Positions 36,601-48,711 of a DNA stretch of 64,000 nucleotides are shown in pieces. This DNA comes from Mytilisepta virgata (Eukaryota; Mollusca; Bivalvia; Mytilida; Mytilidae): contig CM051511.1 in NCBI GenBank assembly GCA_028015205.1, forward strand, positions 5,332,001 to 5,396,000, in the 5' to 3' direction. The translations under genes were made by a program, and so were the position numbers. Under the pieces are notes generated by a model. The model searched no databases. It was not told the DNA's origin and was given only the letters and a program-made list of their open reading frames with translations. The first letter of the stretch is position 1; the number at the start of each line of letters is the position of its first letter.

Positions 36601-39600
36601 TTTGCATTTCTGTATATATGTGTCATATTTGTATGGAGAGGACTTAATTAAAGTTGGTATAACTTTTTGTTCAATCCAATTGCTTTCATTGTAATAAAAT
36701 ATTATTAAACTATTAAACAAAACTTCGTGGTTTTGTAAGACTGTAGTAATTACACGATAGAAAATACATATTTAGTCAAATACTGTTTTTCATGAAAAAT
36801 ATATCTCGAATAGAAAACTTGTTAAGTAAATTTGACAAAGTATTTTTGAATTATATGTATATCAGCTAAAGAAGGCAAAATTGTGAGAACTTTCTCTAAG
36901 ATAACCACAAAAAGAGTAGGTGAATTGGCAGAAACAGAATCGCAACAAAAAATGCTACAAGTATATAAGCCAACAGAGGAGAATTATCGGTGAGCATAAA
37001 AGCCAGGACGTGAACCCACACCAAAAATAGCGGTTGACATCAAATTTTTGCTCTCATTCACATGTATGGTATCTTGTTTACAAACAATAAACTGACAAAA
37101 TGATGTAGTTTCCGGTGAATTCTTATATCTTTTCACATACCTATAGTTGTTAAATCGACAATTGTTGTTGTTTCCCCTTTAAATTACAAAAGAAATAATT
37201 ATATTGATATTGTGGTTTATTGCAAATTATTTTTTCTCGATAAAACGGGTTTTGTAAGACTGTAGTAATTGCTACAATAGCAAACATATACTTCGTCAAA
37301 TAATGTTTTTCATGAAACAAATATCTCTAGTAGAAAACTTGTCATGTAAAGTTGGCAAAGTATTTTCACATTATATGTACATGTATATGGGCTAAAGAAT
37401 GCAAAACAGTGGAAACTTTCTGCAAGATCACCATACAAAGACTACGCGAATTGGCAAAAACAATATCGCCAAAAAAAAAAAAACAAAAACAAAAAACAAA
37501 CAAACAAACAAAAAAAAAATGCTAAAAGATATAAACCAAGTTAAAAAAAGAGAAAACAAGCAAACCGAGGAAATTACAGGTTAGCATATAAGCCAAGACG
37601 TGAACCCACACCAAAAATGATTCAGTTTTCGGTAAATTTGAATATTTTTTCACTTACCTTTAGTTGTCAAATCTGCAATTGTCGTTGTTTCCCCTTTAAA
37701 TTACAAAAAAATAATTATATTTATACTAGTCAACAAAAGAAACGATACAGGGTAATGCATTTTTCATATATTCATAATTTAAAATAGCTGTACTTGGCAG
37801 AAAAATAGACCCACACGTCTGATTTTCATAGTAGATTGTTTTCTCACCAAATTCATGGATTTTGTGCAGTAAGTTTGAAATAACAAATTATAAATTTTTG
37901 AGATTTCAAAAATCACATTTTTCAACCCAAAGTAAAAAAAAAAAAACAGTATTTTTACCCCATTATGTGAACCATAATGTCTGTGTGACAAAAGATTTGA
38001 GTTTTTTCTACTGATATCAGCCACTGGATTTTTTTTCTACTGATATCATCAGCCACTGGATTTTCATTTTTTAAAATGTGTGTCGATTTTCTTCTTGATT
38101 TACGCAAATTTAATTTAACCCTTTTTTGGAAATTTCTATTTTGCTCCATTTCAAATTTTATCTAAATTTCAAAATAAGACGCATTAGATCAAGAAATGAA
38201 GTAGCAAACCACTGTTGCCCTCATACTTAAGTTCAGGAATTACCAAGATATTTGGTTCCGAACTCGTGTATAGTTACTTTTGTTGACTTGTATATATTGT
38301 GGTTTATTGCAAATTATTTCTTCTCCATAATAATAAATTTCGTAGAAAGACTGCAGTAATTTCAGAATAGGAAACATATATTTCGTCAAATACTATTTTC
38401 CATGAAACAACTTATAACTAAAAAAAATAAGTAAAGAAAATAGGAAAGTTATATTATAAAAAAATGTTGTTACTTATGGTTGTTAATAATAACGTAATAA
38501 AAAGGTTTTCTGGGCAAAGAAAATAAATTATGAGGACGTGGTCATTATTTTCTTTGGTGAGTTACTGCTCCTTGAATACTACATTTTTTACTGATACAAT
38601 GACACAGTCAAAGAAAAAGGACACTTACCACATGGTGTTACTAAAGGTACATCTACAAATATATATATATAATGTATATAAAAATAATCAAATCAAACTC
38701 TTTAATGTTTATTGTTTAGGATAATATATATTTCCTTTCGTTAATCGATAAAAACAGCTGGACACACACTTTATTGTAAATCTCTTCTGAAATGACAACT
38801 TGCTTTTTCGATTTCTCGATTTCGCGTGAAAGTGAAAGGAGAAAACGAGAAAACGCGAAATGGTCGCATCCGGCCACCATACTTTACCCAGTTTGGTTTG
38901 GAAGAAGATAAATAAAGACAATAAGGAAGCAACCATTTGACTTTTATGGTTTGTAAGAAAATGATATTAGAACCTGGGAATAGTGTTTGCGCTTCCGTGC
39001 CCTTATTTTCCGAATATACTACATGTATAATTTAATTTCATTCTGCCCCTTTTACCAAATGTTTTGCCTGCCTTTTTTCATCACGTTATATCTTGATTTT
39101 GTTTACAAAATTGCTTCCTTGTCCCTCTAAAAATCAAATGGTTTTTCCGTCTTGCATGTTCTCATTTAATAATGATAATTAACATATACCAGTAATCTGC
39201 AATCTATTTATGATACGATGTATTACTGAGAATAATTGACTGTGTTATTTAACGTTATAAATTGTTTGCGTCCACCAGTTCAGATTTTGCATAAAAGAGG
39301 TTCACCTTTATAATCTTTAATTTATCAATTGCTTGTATTTGTTCCGCCTTTCACAAGATCCTTCATGTGACCTTACAGAATGGTACTATGAACTAATATT
39401 TCATCCCTTCGACATTATATTTAAGAGCTATACATTTACATATACGCTTAACAGTGCATATGCCAAAAAAATTGCAAGCCTGTTCAAAGGGTATCTACTG
39501 ATTGTCTGTCAAAATTCCCGCGCTTATACTGTATTGGTTTTTATAATGTGTTTTATACACTAGAGTGTGAGGAACGATAAGGAGGCGGTTCAGGTACCCA

Positions 39601-42600
39601 TAAAACCGGTTTCATCGTACCACTATTTAGTGTATGTACCAAGTCAGACTATCCTGACTATCTGTTGTGTTCATGTTTGTGTTTTGTACTCTTATGTTAT
39701 TTTTTTGTCCGGCATTCTGTCAGTTTTGTTGCTTTGATTGATTGGTATGTCATTGTTGCCTTTTCCTGTTATTTTGTTGTTTATTGTAACCGTACTATAT
39801 CTTTCGAGATCTACCCAACACGTATCTTAATAAATTTGTTCTTGAATAAACATAAACAACACAAATTAACTGGATTGGTGCGGTACCACAGTGGTCTGGG
39901 TAGCTTTGATAACAATAAGGTTGTGAATTCGAATCCGCATCCTGATGAGGTGTGTTCGAATCCCAATTGACAAGGATTTTATGTTTTCCTGAAAGATCGT
40001 GGTTCTTTCCGCGTACAGCGATTTAATTCCTCCACTCATAAAACCTGGCTGCCAAAATATTGTTAATTGTACCGAAAGTAGTTTAAGACGTCAACAAACC
40101 AAACATATATAACGAATCAACGGTTACTTTGATATCAGGTCGATAACTTCCCCAAAATTGAAATTTTCTGAAGCCTGAATTACCGGAGCAAACTGCAACT
40201 CCACAAAATTCTTCTTCGGATTCTGATACATAACACCATGGTTGTCCTTTTGCCCCATCTGGGTCTCTACAATAGGACCCAGCTAATGCTATAGAACTTT
40301 CCGGAAATGACGTATCTACGTATCCATGGACAACAGAATCCCAACGTAAACACGGTCTACCAGTGACGGAACATATTTGTCTGCCTTCATACCACATCGA
40401 TGATCCAGTAGAATAACATTCATTGTCTGAAAAATTAAGATAAAATTCAAAAGCTATTTAACTCTAAACAAGTCAATGTAATGATGAAAAAATCCGTGAA
40501 GGGACAGGATGCATTGTTACTATTATCTAAAATTTGTAGCAGTTGGGCAATGTCTGTGTAATTCTGGTTCCTGATTAAAAATCGTTTCTCTTGAAACATA
40601 TTGGCAAAATTATCTGTAGCTTGGTATGATATATCAATTTCCTAAATCTCTATTCATTTTATTACTAGTATATAATTAATTAGGAATGGTAAAGTTGCAG
40701 ACACAGTAAATTATCGTTTCTTAATGGACTTTCGTAAAATTGTGCTTTAGTTTCTGTGCTGTCTTGTTCTATTTTTGTTTAATTTATTATATATCTTTTA
40801 ATCTTTTAATCATACATGTATCTTCGTGGTGTTTGTTTGTTGAATTCCATTCTCATGACTTTGTATTTTCATTGGATATCGAATTTACGTACTTTTCCCC
40901 ACTGTTTTTTTGTTTCGATATTCTTTTACCGATATTAAAACGCTATTCTACTAAATTGTATAAATATGTATTGGATGAAGTTGAACAGTATATCGCTTCC
41001 CTACAAACAATGAAAAACAGAATAATAAGAAAGAAACGATATGGCGCACAAATGCTTGACAAAAATCTTAAAATTAAATTGATGACTTGAACATGCAGAA
41101 AATATCAACTAAAAATTCTATCAATAGTTTGAAATGAATTCGTTGTTGAATATCGAGCACTCTTTACTAAAAAACCTCTTTGTAAGACTAACCTTAGCGC
41201 AAAAGAAAATTATTTTCTTCAGAAATATTCGTTGCCTATAAATATATCTTACCACCGCAGGATCTTTTCCCCGTCGACCAAAGTCCATCTGCCTTGCACT
41301 CTTCCACGGGACAGAAGTCAAAAGTTGACTTGAATTTCAAAATAAGTGTATTACAGTCATATTTTAAGATAGATCCTTCTATCGTTGGTGGTGCAACGAC
41401 TGGCTTTAATTCTGTACATTGGTGATCTATAGCAATCTGGTAGTCCGGTGTACCACAGTCAACTGTAAGAACAACAAAGATTATTAAATAATATTTAAAA
41501 ATACATGTATATAAATAGAATAATTTAGTAAATAAATAAAATATGAATTGTGAAAATTTAAAATTCGATATATAATATATTGTTCTTTTCTAATTCCTAC
41601 GTGCTCGCCTCGAGTGCGGAAAGTCGCAGGTACGATCCTTGGCCGGGTCAAACCAAAGACAATGACAGTGATATTTGCTGCCTCTCCGCCGAGCACGCGG
41701 CATCTAGGAGTAAGAGCAAAGGACGAGTCGGCTCGGAGTCGGTATAATGTGTACGAGATGGGCGATATGCCTTTCTGTGCTCTGTTAAATCGTGAGCTAG
41801 CACGTTAAAAATTTCGCTCAGCGTGTTGATCTGGTACAAAGTGGAGTTCATATTGATATCACATCTACATGTTCTCGTCCTGATATTGATGTGATAATTA
41901 CCACTGGACGTTACACAAATTCATCCATCATCTAATTTCCATTTTATATACATTTGTAAACACATATTTTGAAAGTCTAAATCCTGATGTCGCTATATCT
42001 ATTACTAATACAATACAAGAAGTAAAGCGTTATAGGATAGTTTAACTTTTTTTCATCTATCATTTCTTAGTCTAATTTGATCCCTCCACTTTGACACCGT
42101 AAAGGAGGAATTCCTGATACTACAAGGTGGATTGAAACTTCTCTTATTCTTGACGTGTTTAATCGATGGGAACCAATTCCCGGTATTAAATTTCTGCATG
42201 GGAATTTCCGCCTTGTTTTTAACGTGCACTGAAAGATAAACTAGAGAAGTTCCGAAATGGCGTTCAAGTTAACAAAATGCTTATCAACGGCATTTTCTTG
42301 AGGTTTTTGTTAGTTAAATTTTAAATTTTAACGCGTTCTCTAAAGTTCGCTCGTTGAAAATCAAACAATTAATTATCTCGTGTGGAGAAATTCCATAACT
42401 CACTCGTAGGAGAATCTATATATAAGTATTGGATGTAAAATTGTTTTCAGTCCACGGTGATCAAACTTGGTAACTGATAATTATTACTAGTTTTTAAAAA
42501 TACAATTTGTAAATTCGAATCCAACTCTGGGAAAGTTGTGTTCGATTCAAATCTTAATTGAAAATACCCGTAAAAGGTTCTTGATACTCTCGCTTCTTTA

Positions 42601-45600
42601 ATCTACAAAAGGTCGCTGCTATACGTACAGTTGAGAAGAAAGTGCGCTTTCACCCTTAAAACCAAAATATGAAGTTACTTACCACAATCCCCGAAGTCAA
42701 TTGGTAGATCTAGAATCAATTATATATAATAAATCAATTAAAATTCAGATTAAGTTATCGTAAAAAGAAAAAATTAAGAGCTGTTTATTAATTACATATC
42801 TATGACACAAAATATGTTCGACCTTATCACTATTAATCCAACGAAGTGTAATTTATTGTGGTTTTCGATATTTAGACTAAATAAGAAAACCGCGTTTAGT
42901 CTGTGCATTTGATATTCAGATTTTGCTTTTTCTAAAATGAACATCAACGAAAAAAATACAATATCCCTTAGTCAGTGTTGTCAAAATAAAGATATCGTCA
43001 AAAGAAGGTCGAAATGATAAAACATTAAGGGAAGTACATAAGATCAGTGTTTAAATACAAGACGAAATCGTGAGAACGTCACAGAGAACATACTAAAAAT
43101 GCTATAAGAAAAGAATAACAAACCAAAGCGAGCTAGAAAAAGAGCAATAATAGGACATTTGCCATCCGAATACCAGCAAAAGAATAGCTAAGTGATAAAA
43201 CAGTAGGGAAAATTCATATGACAAACAATTGAAAGACAGGCAGAGGCACAGCATACAAATAATACAAAGATACAACCACAAAAATAAAGAATACACAGCA
43301 GACAACAGAGGAATTATAACATGACATCATGAAAACTAAAGAACTGGACTGTGAACTCCCACAGAAAACTGCGAGCGATATTAAGAGCCTGTCGTCAACG
43401 GATGTGATGACATCCAGTAAAATGTAAAGTCAGCTGACATGTCATTCCAGTAAGATTTAAAATCGTAAATCTTACTATAGATACCTAGTCTCATTTTATG
43501 AGAGAGAATCAAGTCATCATCAAAGGCTCGACATATAACTGATTCAGAAATTAATGTGTTATTGAGCAATTCATTATACATATCATTAAAGACGGAAAAA
43601 AATAAATTTGGAAATTAGTATCATGACCTTGATATCTTACTGCCTGTTGTATAAACATTTTGTAACATAATAACAATCCAAAGATACTAATATTACTAAA
43701 TTTATACTATGCTGTATACGACGCATTTCAAGGAGTTACCTCTCATCAGCAGTATTAAAACCGAAACATTTGGAAGACCAAAAACCAAACTTATTTTAAA
43801 CAAGTAGTACTCATAACCAAAAATACCGAAATAGGAAGCTAAATTTCAGCTAAAGGAGATCTACAATGTGCAATACACGGAATAAAGCACAATAAGTTGT
43901 CACAGAAGTAAATAAACAACAAAATGGATAACAGGGAAGGTCAACAATCACAAACCCATCAATCAAAGGTCATAACCAATAACAAAAAATAACATAAAAG
44001 AGAACAAAGCTGAAAACTGAAAACAAAAGACTTGCTACAGACGCTGGGCAGTTGTGGGGTTTTATAGGTAAACAAACCTTTATAATTTATGTTAGACGAA
44101 AATATATGTATAAGTCGTCAACCAAATGTGACCGACGTCTTACAGTAAAAGCCATGGTTTCATAGGTAAACAAACCTTCTTATTTATGTTAGACGAAAAT
44201 ATATGTATAAGTCGTCAACCAAATGTGACTGACGTCTTATAGTAAAAGCCATGGTTTTATAGGTAAACAAACCTTCTTATTTATGTTAGACGAAAATATA
44301 TGTATAAGTCGTCAACCAAATGTGACCGACGTCTTACAGTAAAAGCCATAAGTCAAAAGAAATTTTGACACCAGAAAATAATTATGGTAAAAAACAATTA
44401 CATGTATATCTAGAACAATAAAATTAAAAAAAAATTCACCCTTAATGGATGCTTCCAAATTCCTATTCATCTATGGTTTCGACTGAACATTTTTACAATC
44501 TGTTAATATGGAGCCACTAAAAGTTTGTGCGGGCACAAAACCAATTTTATACTTCGAATTCTTTTGTACTTTTTAGTTCAGTTTTAGTGATGTCTCATTA
44601 AAATGTATTCCATTTCTCATCTAATTTCTACCATAATATTGACACTTTAAACTATTCAACTCGTCAGAAGTTGGAAAAATACATTATCACTTTATCCAAT
44701 CAACAACTGTCACTGCATTTATTGTGCTTTGCTTCGCCAAAATAAAAAGACAATGAATTGCCAACGTGTTCCGAATCATTCATACAGTAACAAAATCTCG
44801 AAACATTTATTAAAACAGTCTAAATCTTTACTTCATATCCACTTTCATTTCAATAAATAAAATAAAGTCTGCTCAGATTCTGAGATATAAAAACTGATGC
44901 AGATATTATAAAATTAACTGCTGATACCTGAACATAATGGTATTTCACAAAATTGCCATACAATATCTGGATTCGTCGTGAAGCACCAAGGTTGGCCTTT
45001 TGTTCCAACAGGGTCTCTACAATAGTTACTTGCAAGAGTTATATCCCCTTCATAGAAATCGGAACTTATGAAACTGTGCGCATGTGGAGTTTGTGAGGAC
45101 CAAGCCTGACACTGGGTACCAGATAAAGTGCATGTACGCTTTCCTTGGTAACTTTGTGGTGTCAGGTTATCATAACACTCGTCCTCTGAAAAATATCAAG
45201 ATATTTTGTCAATAACATTTTCACTTAAAATAAGTCATCTAGTTTGTTTTGGTTTAATCAGCAACTTAAATAATTTTGATTTATTTTCATTATTATTTAT
45301 TATTATTAACCAACTAGGTATAATTATAGCTAAAATGCATGTGTATTACAAATTTCCTAACAGGGCCATTACGACAAAACAGGGCATTATTACAGGGCCG
45401 ATTATGAAAAAACAGGGCCATTATGAAATCAGAAAATTAAAGATGGCTTCACATTTCTGAGGATTTTGTCGCATGGAATTTGTTGTTGTTGATTGTGCTG
45501 ATCGTAGAATTCTGTTTTATGCTATTGACTAGAAAGAATTTCTATTCAGCCGGAATTTGTTAAAAAGACTGTATTTTAACCTTTTTTCACACCGGAAACT

Positions 45601-48600
45601 GATAGAAATTAGCAGACGACAGGTAAGAAATGCAATGTCTGTTGACAATCCAGCAGAGTGTTTGCATTGCGAAATAGCAATCAACGTGTATCTACTATAA
45701 TTGGGGGGGGGGGGGGGGCACTCAACATAAATTAACACTTACCCTGGGAAGAGAAATTTTTGAGACTGACTATTTTCAGTAATAGTATTTTTCAATGAAC
45801 TTATCCCATTTGTTACAGTTTCTATTGTTCAAAATCATATGGTACAATGAAGCTCTGCAGCATTTTTACTTAATTCTCTATTCAATACTTCATCAGACCT
45901 ACATGTAGTTTAAAAATTAATTCTATTTCTCTTCTATCCCACACCCTTCATTACATTAACTGGTAGCAACGAACAAATGGGATGTAGAATAACTCTTACG
46001 GAACAAACATTTAATAACAAGTTACAACTGATAGAAGTATGAAATAGGCATAAAAATACCTCTAGCTAAAACATTGTTACACTAAATTTGCATTTCATCG
46101 GTTGGTTAATAAAAGTATTAAGAAATGGGTGTTTTTATAATGGCCCTGTAATGTGTCCTTGGTCTGTAATAATGACCCTCGGGGCTGTAATGGCCCTCGG
46201 CGTTGCCTTGGGCCATTACAACCTTCCTCGGGTCATTATTACAGACCTTGGACACATTACAGGGCCATTATAAAAACACCCATTCATTAATACTATAAAA
46301 AAACCCATATAGCCGAGACACTTGGTAAGTGTTGAAATGTCTCATATTGAGACCCCCGTCTGATAAACTGCTTCCTACAGGAAAGCCATGAATTTAAACT
46401 AAAATTTTCAATCAAATATTTAAACACACGTATATTTTTAAACTAAAAATTTATAAACATCTGAAAAGATGTCTTTTTAAATCATTTGAAAACCATACAT
46501 CTGTTGATCTGCGCTAACATTTTTGACAAATCTTTCTGAATACACATGAAATAAGATTTCCAGACACGTGTAAAATGGCATATATATTGCCGCGTATTGC
46601 ATTTGCGCCAATCTGCAAATCATTTGGGGCATTTTACAGGTAAATATATTGTTCACAAATAACCCATATTTTTTTCTGAAATAAATTCTGGTCATGTTAT
46701 TATACAAAAATATAAATAGAATACAAAAAACCTCTTAATAGTTTCATGATTATTTTCCCTGGGGAAATAATCACGCTTTTCCCCGCGAAATTTCCCTCGA
46801 ATACGTCTAGGTTTTATCTCATAGTAAAGTAAAAATCCGAGAAAATCGAAAATATTGATTGGTCAGACGACAATGGCTGCCTCCAGTGTAGAGCGATTCG
46901 CTTCCCTAGGCCAGAAGGATTAACAATGAGGACATAAATTAGACGACAGCTATGAGAAAAACATAAAAATTGTAATAAGGCATTAGTAAATTTTATTTTG
47001 GTATAATAAAACACTTATTGACTGCCCCCTTGGCTACAGCTCGGATCAATAGTAGGTATCTTGGGGACAATAAACTTACTATTCCTCTCATACTCAGTCA
47101 ATAAGTCTATAATGTTGATTTATGTGATATTTTCGATTGTAAAAATTAGGAAAGATAAAAAATGGGTGCTATTTGTTGTCTTTAAAAACATAAAACTCAC
47201 GTGCGCACGATAAATCTCCATCCGTCCAGTTTCCGGGAGATATACAAAGCTCTACAGGGCAGAATCCATCATAATATGAAGAAGGAAGATTTTGCAGACG
47301 ACTGCTACACCTGAAAGTCACGTTCGAACCATATGTAGTTGTATATGGCGGAATAAGTTCCATGGCAATACACGTATCGTCTGTGTATACAGTCAAGTCG
47401 TTGTCAGGACAGTCTAAATGTATAACATGGAAAAATAATAATTGTATTCAAAGGCAAAATTAGAAGATATATATATCAATAAAATTGGATCAAATGACTG
47501 AAACCGAAAAAAAAAAAATTATTTATAGCCTTACAGCATCAACACCTATACAAGTGGGTAAGCGGGTTCTTTTATACGAAAGTCATAAGAACTGAGAACA
47601 ACGGACCTTTAAACTATTTTTTGAATGATATATATGTTTTGTCATAAGTCAGTTGACTTAATTGATAAAATTATGCAATTATGCAAATTGATGAACTGGA
47701 TCATGGTTTTTAACACCCCTGCCGCTTGCAACATCCATAGTTTGGTAAAGGAACCGACAAAAACAATATAGACCAAACACCAAAACATGAAAGACAAATG
47801 AACAGATGGACAGACACTCCTATCACCAAAATATGACCCACTTTACTAGAAATTAAAATAAAAAAAACCAACCATATTATTTTCATAATCAAATTATCCA
47901 TTTTTAAATAGCATTCAATAATATTGCTCATATTTTTAACACTGAGACAGTCAAGGGTAAAACTGTGGTGATAATTGAACATACAGATTATGATAAGTGG
48001 TTAAGGAGGAGTTGCGGATACAAAATGGATATCCCCCTTTCGAAAAGTAAAACAGTTCCCAAAAATGGTTTGAAGATTTTGGCCTCAAACAAAATAGGAG
48101 GTGCATTATATGATACAGAATCTGGGAAAGTTTCATTAAATCCATTTTTGCTTTGGTTAGTACTTGTTTTCGAAAAAGAAACCCCAAAAATGATTTTGAC
48201 CAATAAACAAAATAGGAGGTGCACACAATGGCATTATGTGGTTAAGAAACTGAGAAAGTTTCATTAAATTTTGATAAGTGGTTAAGGAGGAGTTGTGGAT
48301 ACAAAATAGGTTGTCGGACCGAAGAAATACATGTGTTGGTAAGTCTTTGTTTTGGAAAAAGAAACCCCAAAAATGATTTTGACCAATAAACAAAATAGGA
48401 GGTGCACAATGGCATTATATGGCTAAGAATCCGAAAATGTTTCATTAAATTATGATTAGTGGTTAAGGAGGAGTTGTGGATACAAAATGGATACCTCCTT
48501 TCCAAAACTAAAACAGTTCCCGAAATGATTTTGATGATTTTGGCCACAAACAAAATAGGAGGTGCACAATGGCATTATATGGTTAAGAATCTGAGAAAGT

Positions 48601-48680
48601 TTCATTAAATTATGATAAGTGGTTTAGGCGGAGTTGGGGATACAAAATAGGTACCCCCATGACCCCCATATAAAGCACTG

Positions 48681-48711
<31 letters not shown>

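Larger units (their letters stand above)
36720..37724. repeat. Tandem duplication of the Thr-rich exon with its intron
   Basis: Two units (about 36720-37200 and 37245-37724) share TTTTGTAAGACTGTAGTAATT, ATAGAAAACTTGT, the 36-base exon and GACGTGAACCCACACCAAAA. The start of a third unit follows the MITE at 38293 (GTGGTTTATTGCAAATTATT to about 38412). Confidence 0.8.

Noticed and set aside
38709..38936. 75-codon minus frame with hydrophobic start
   Set aside because: It carries a repeated GAAAACGCGAAATGGTCGCA-type block typical of dispersed DNA and has no phase-1 splice fit with gene B.
47951..48553. Several overlapping 80-100 codon minus frames
   Set aside because: They are translations of a tandem repeat, with the same peptide blocks recurring.
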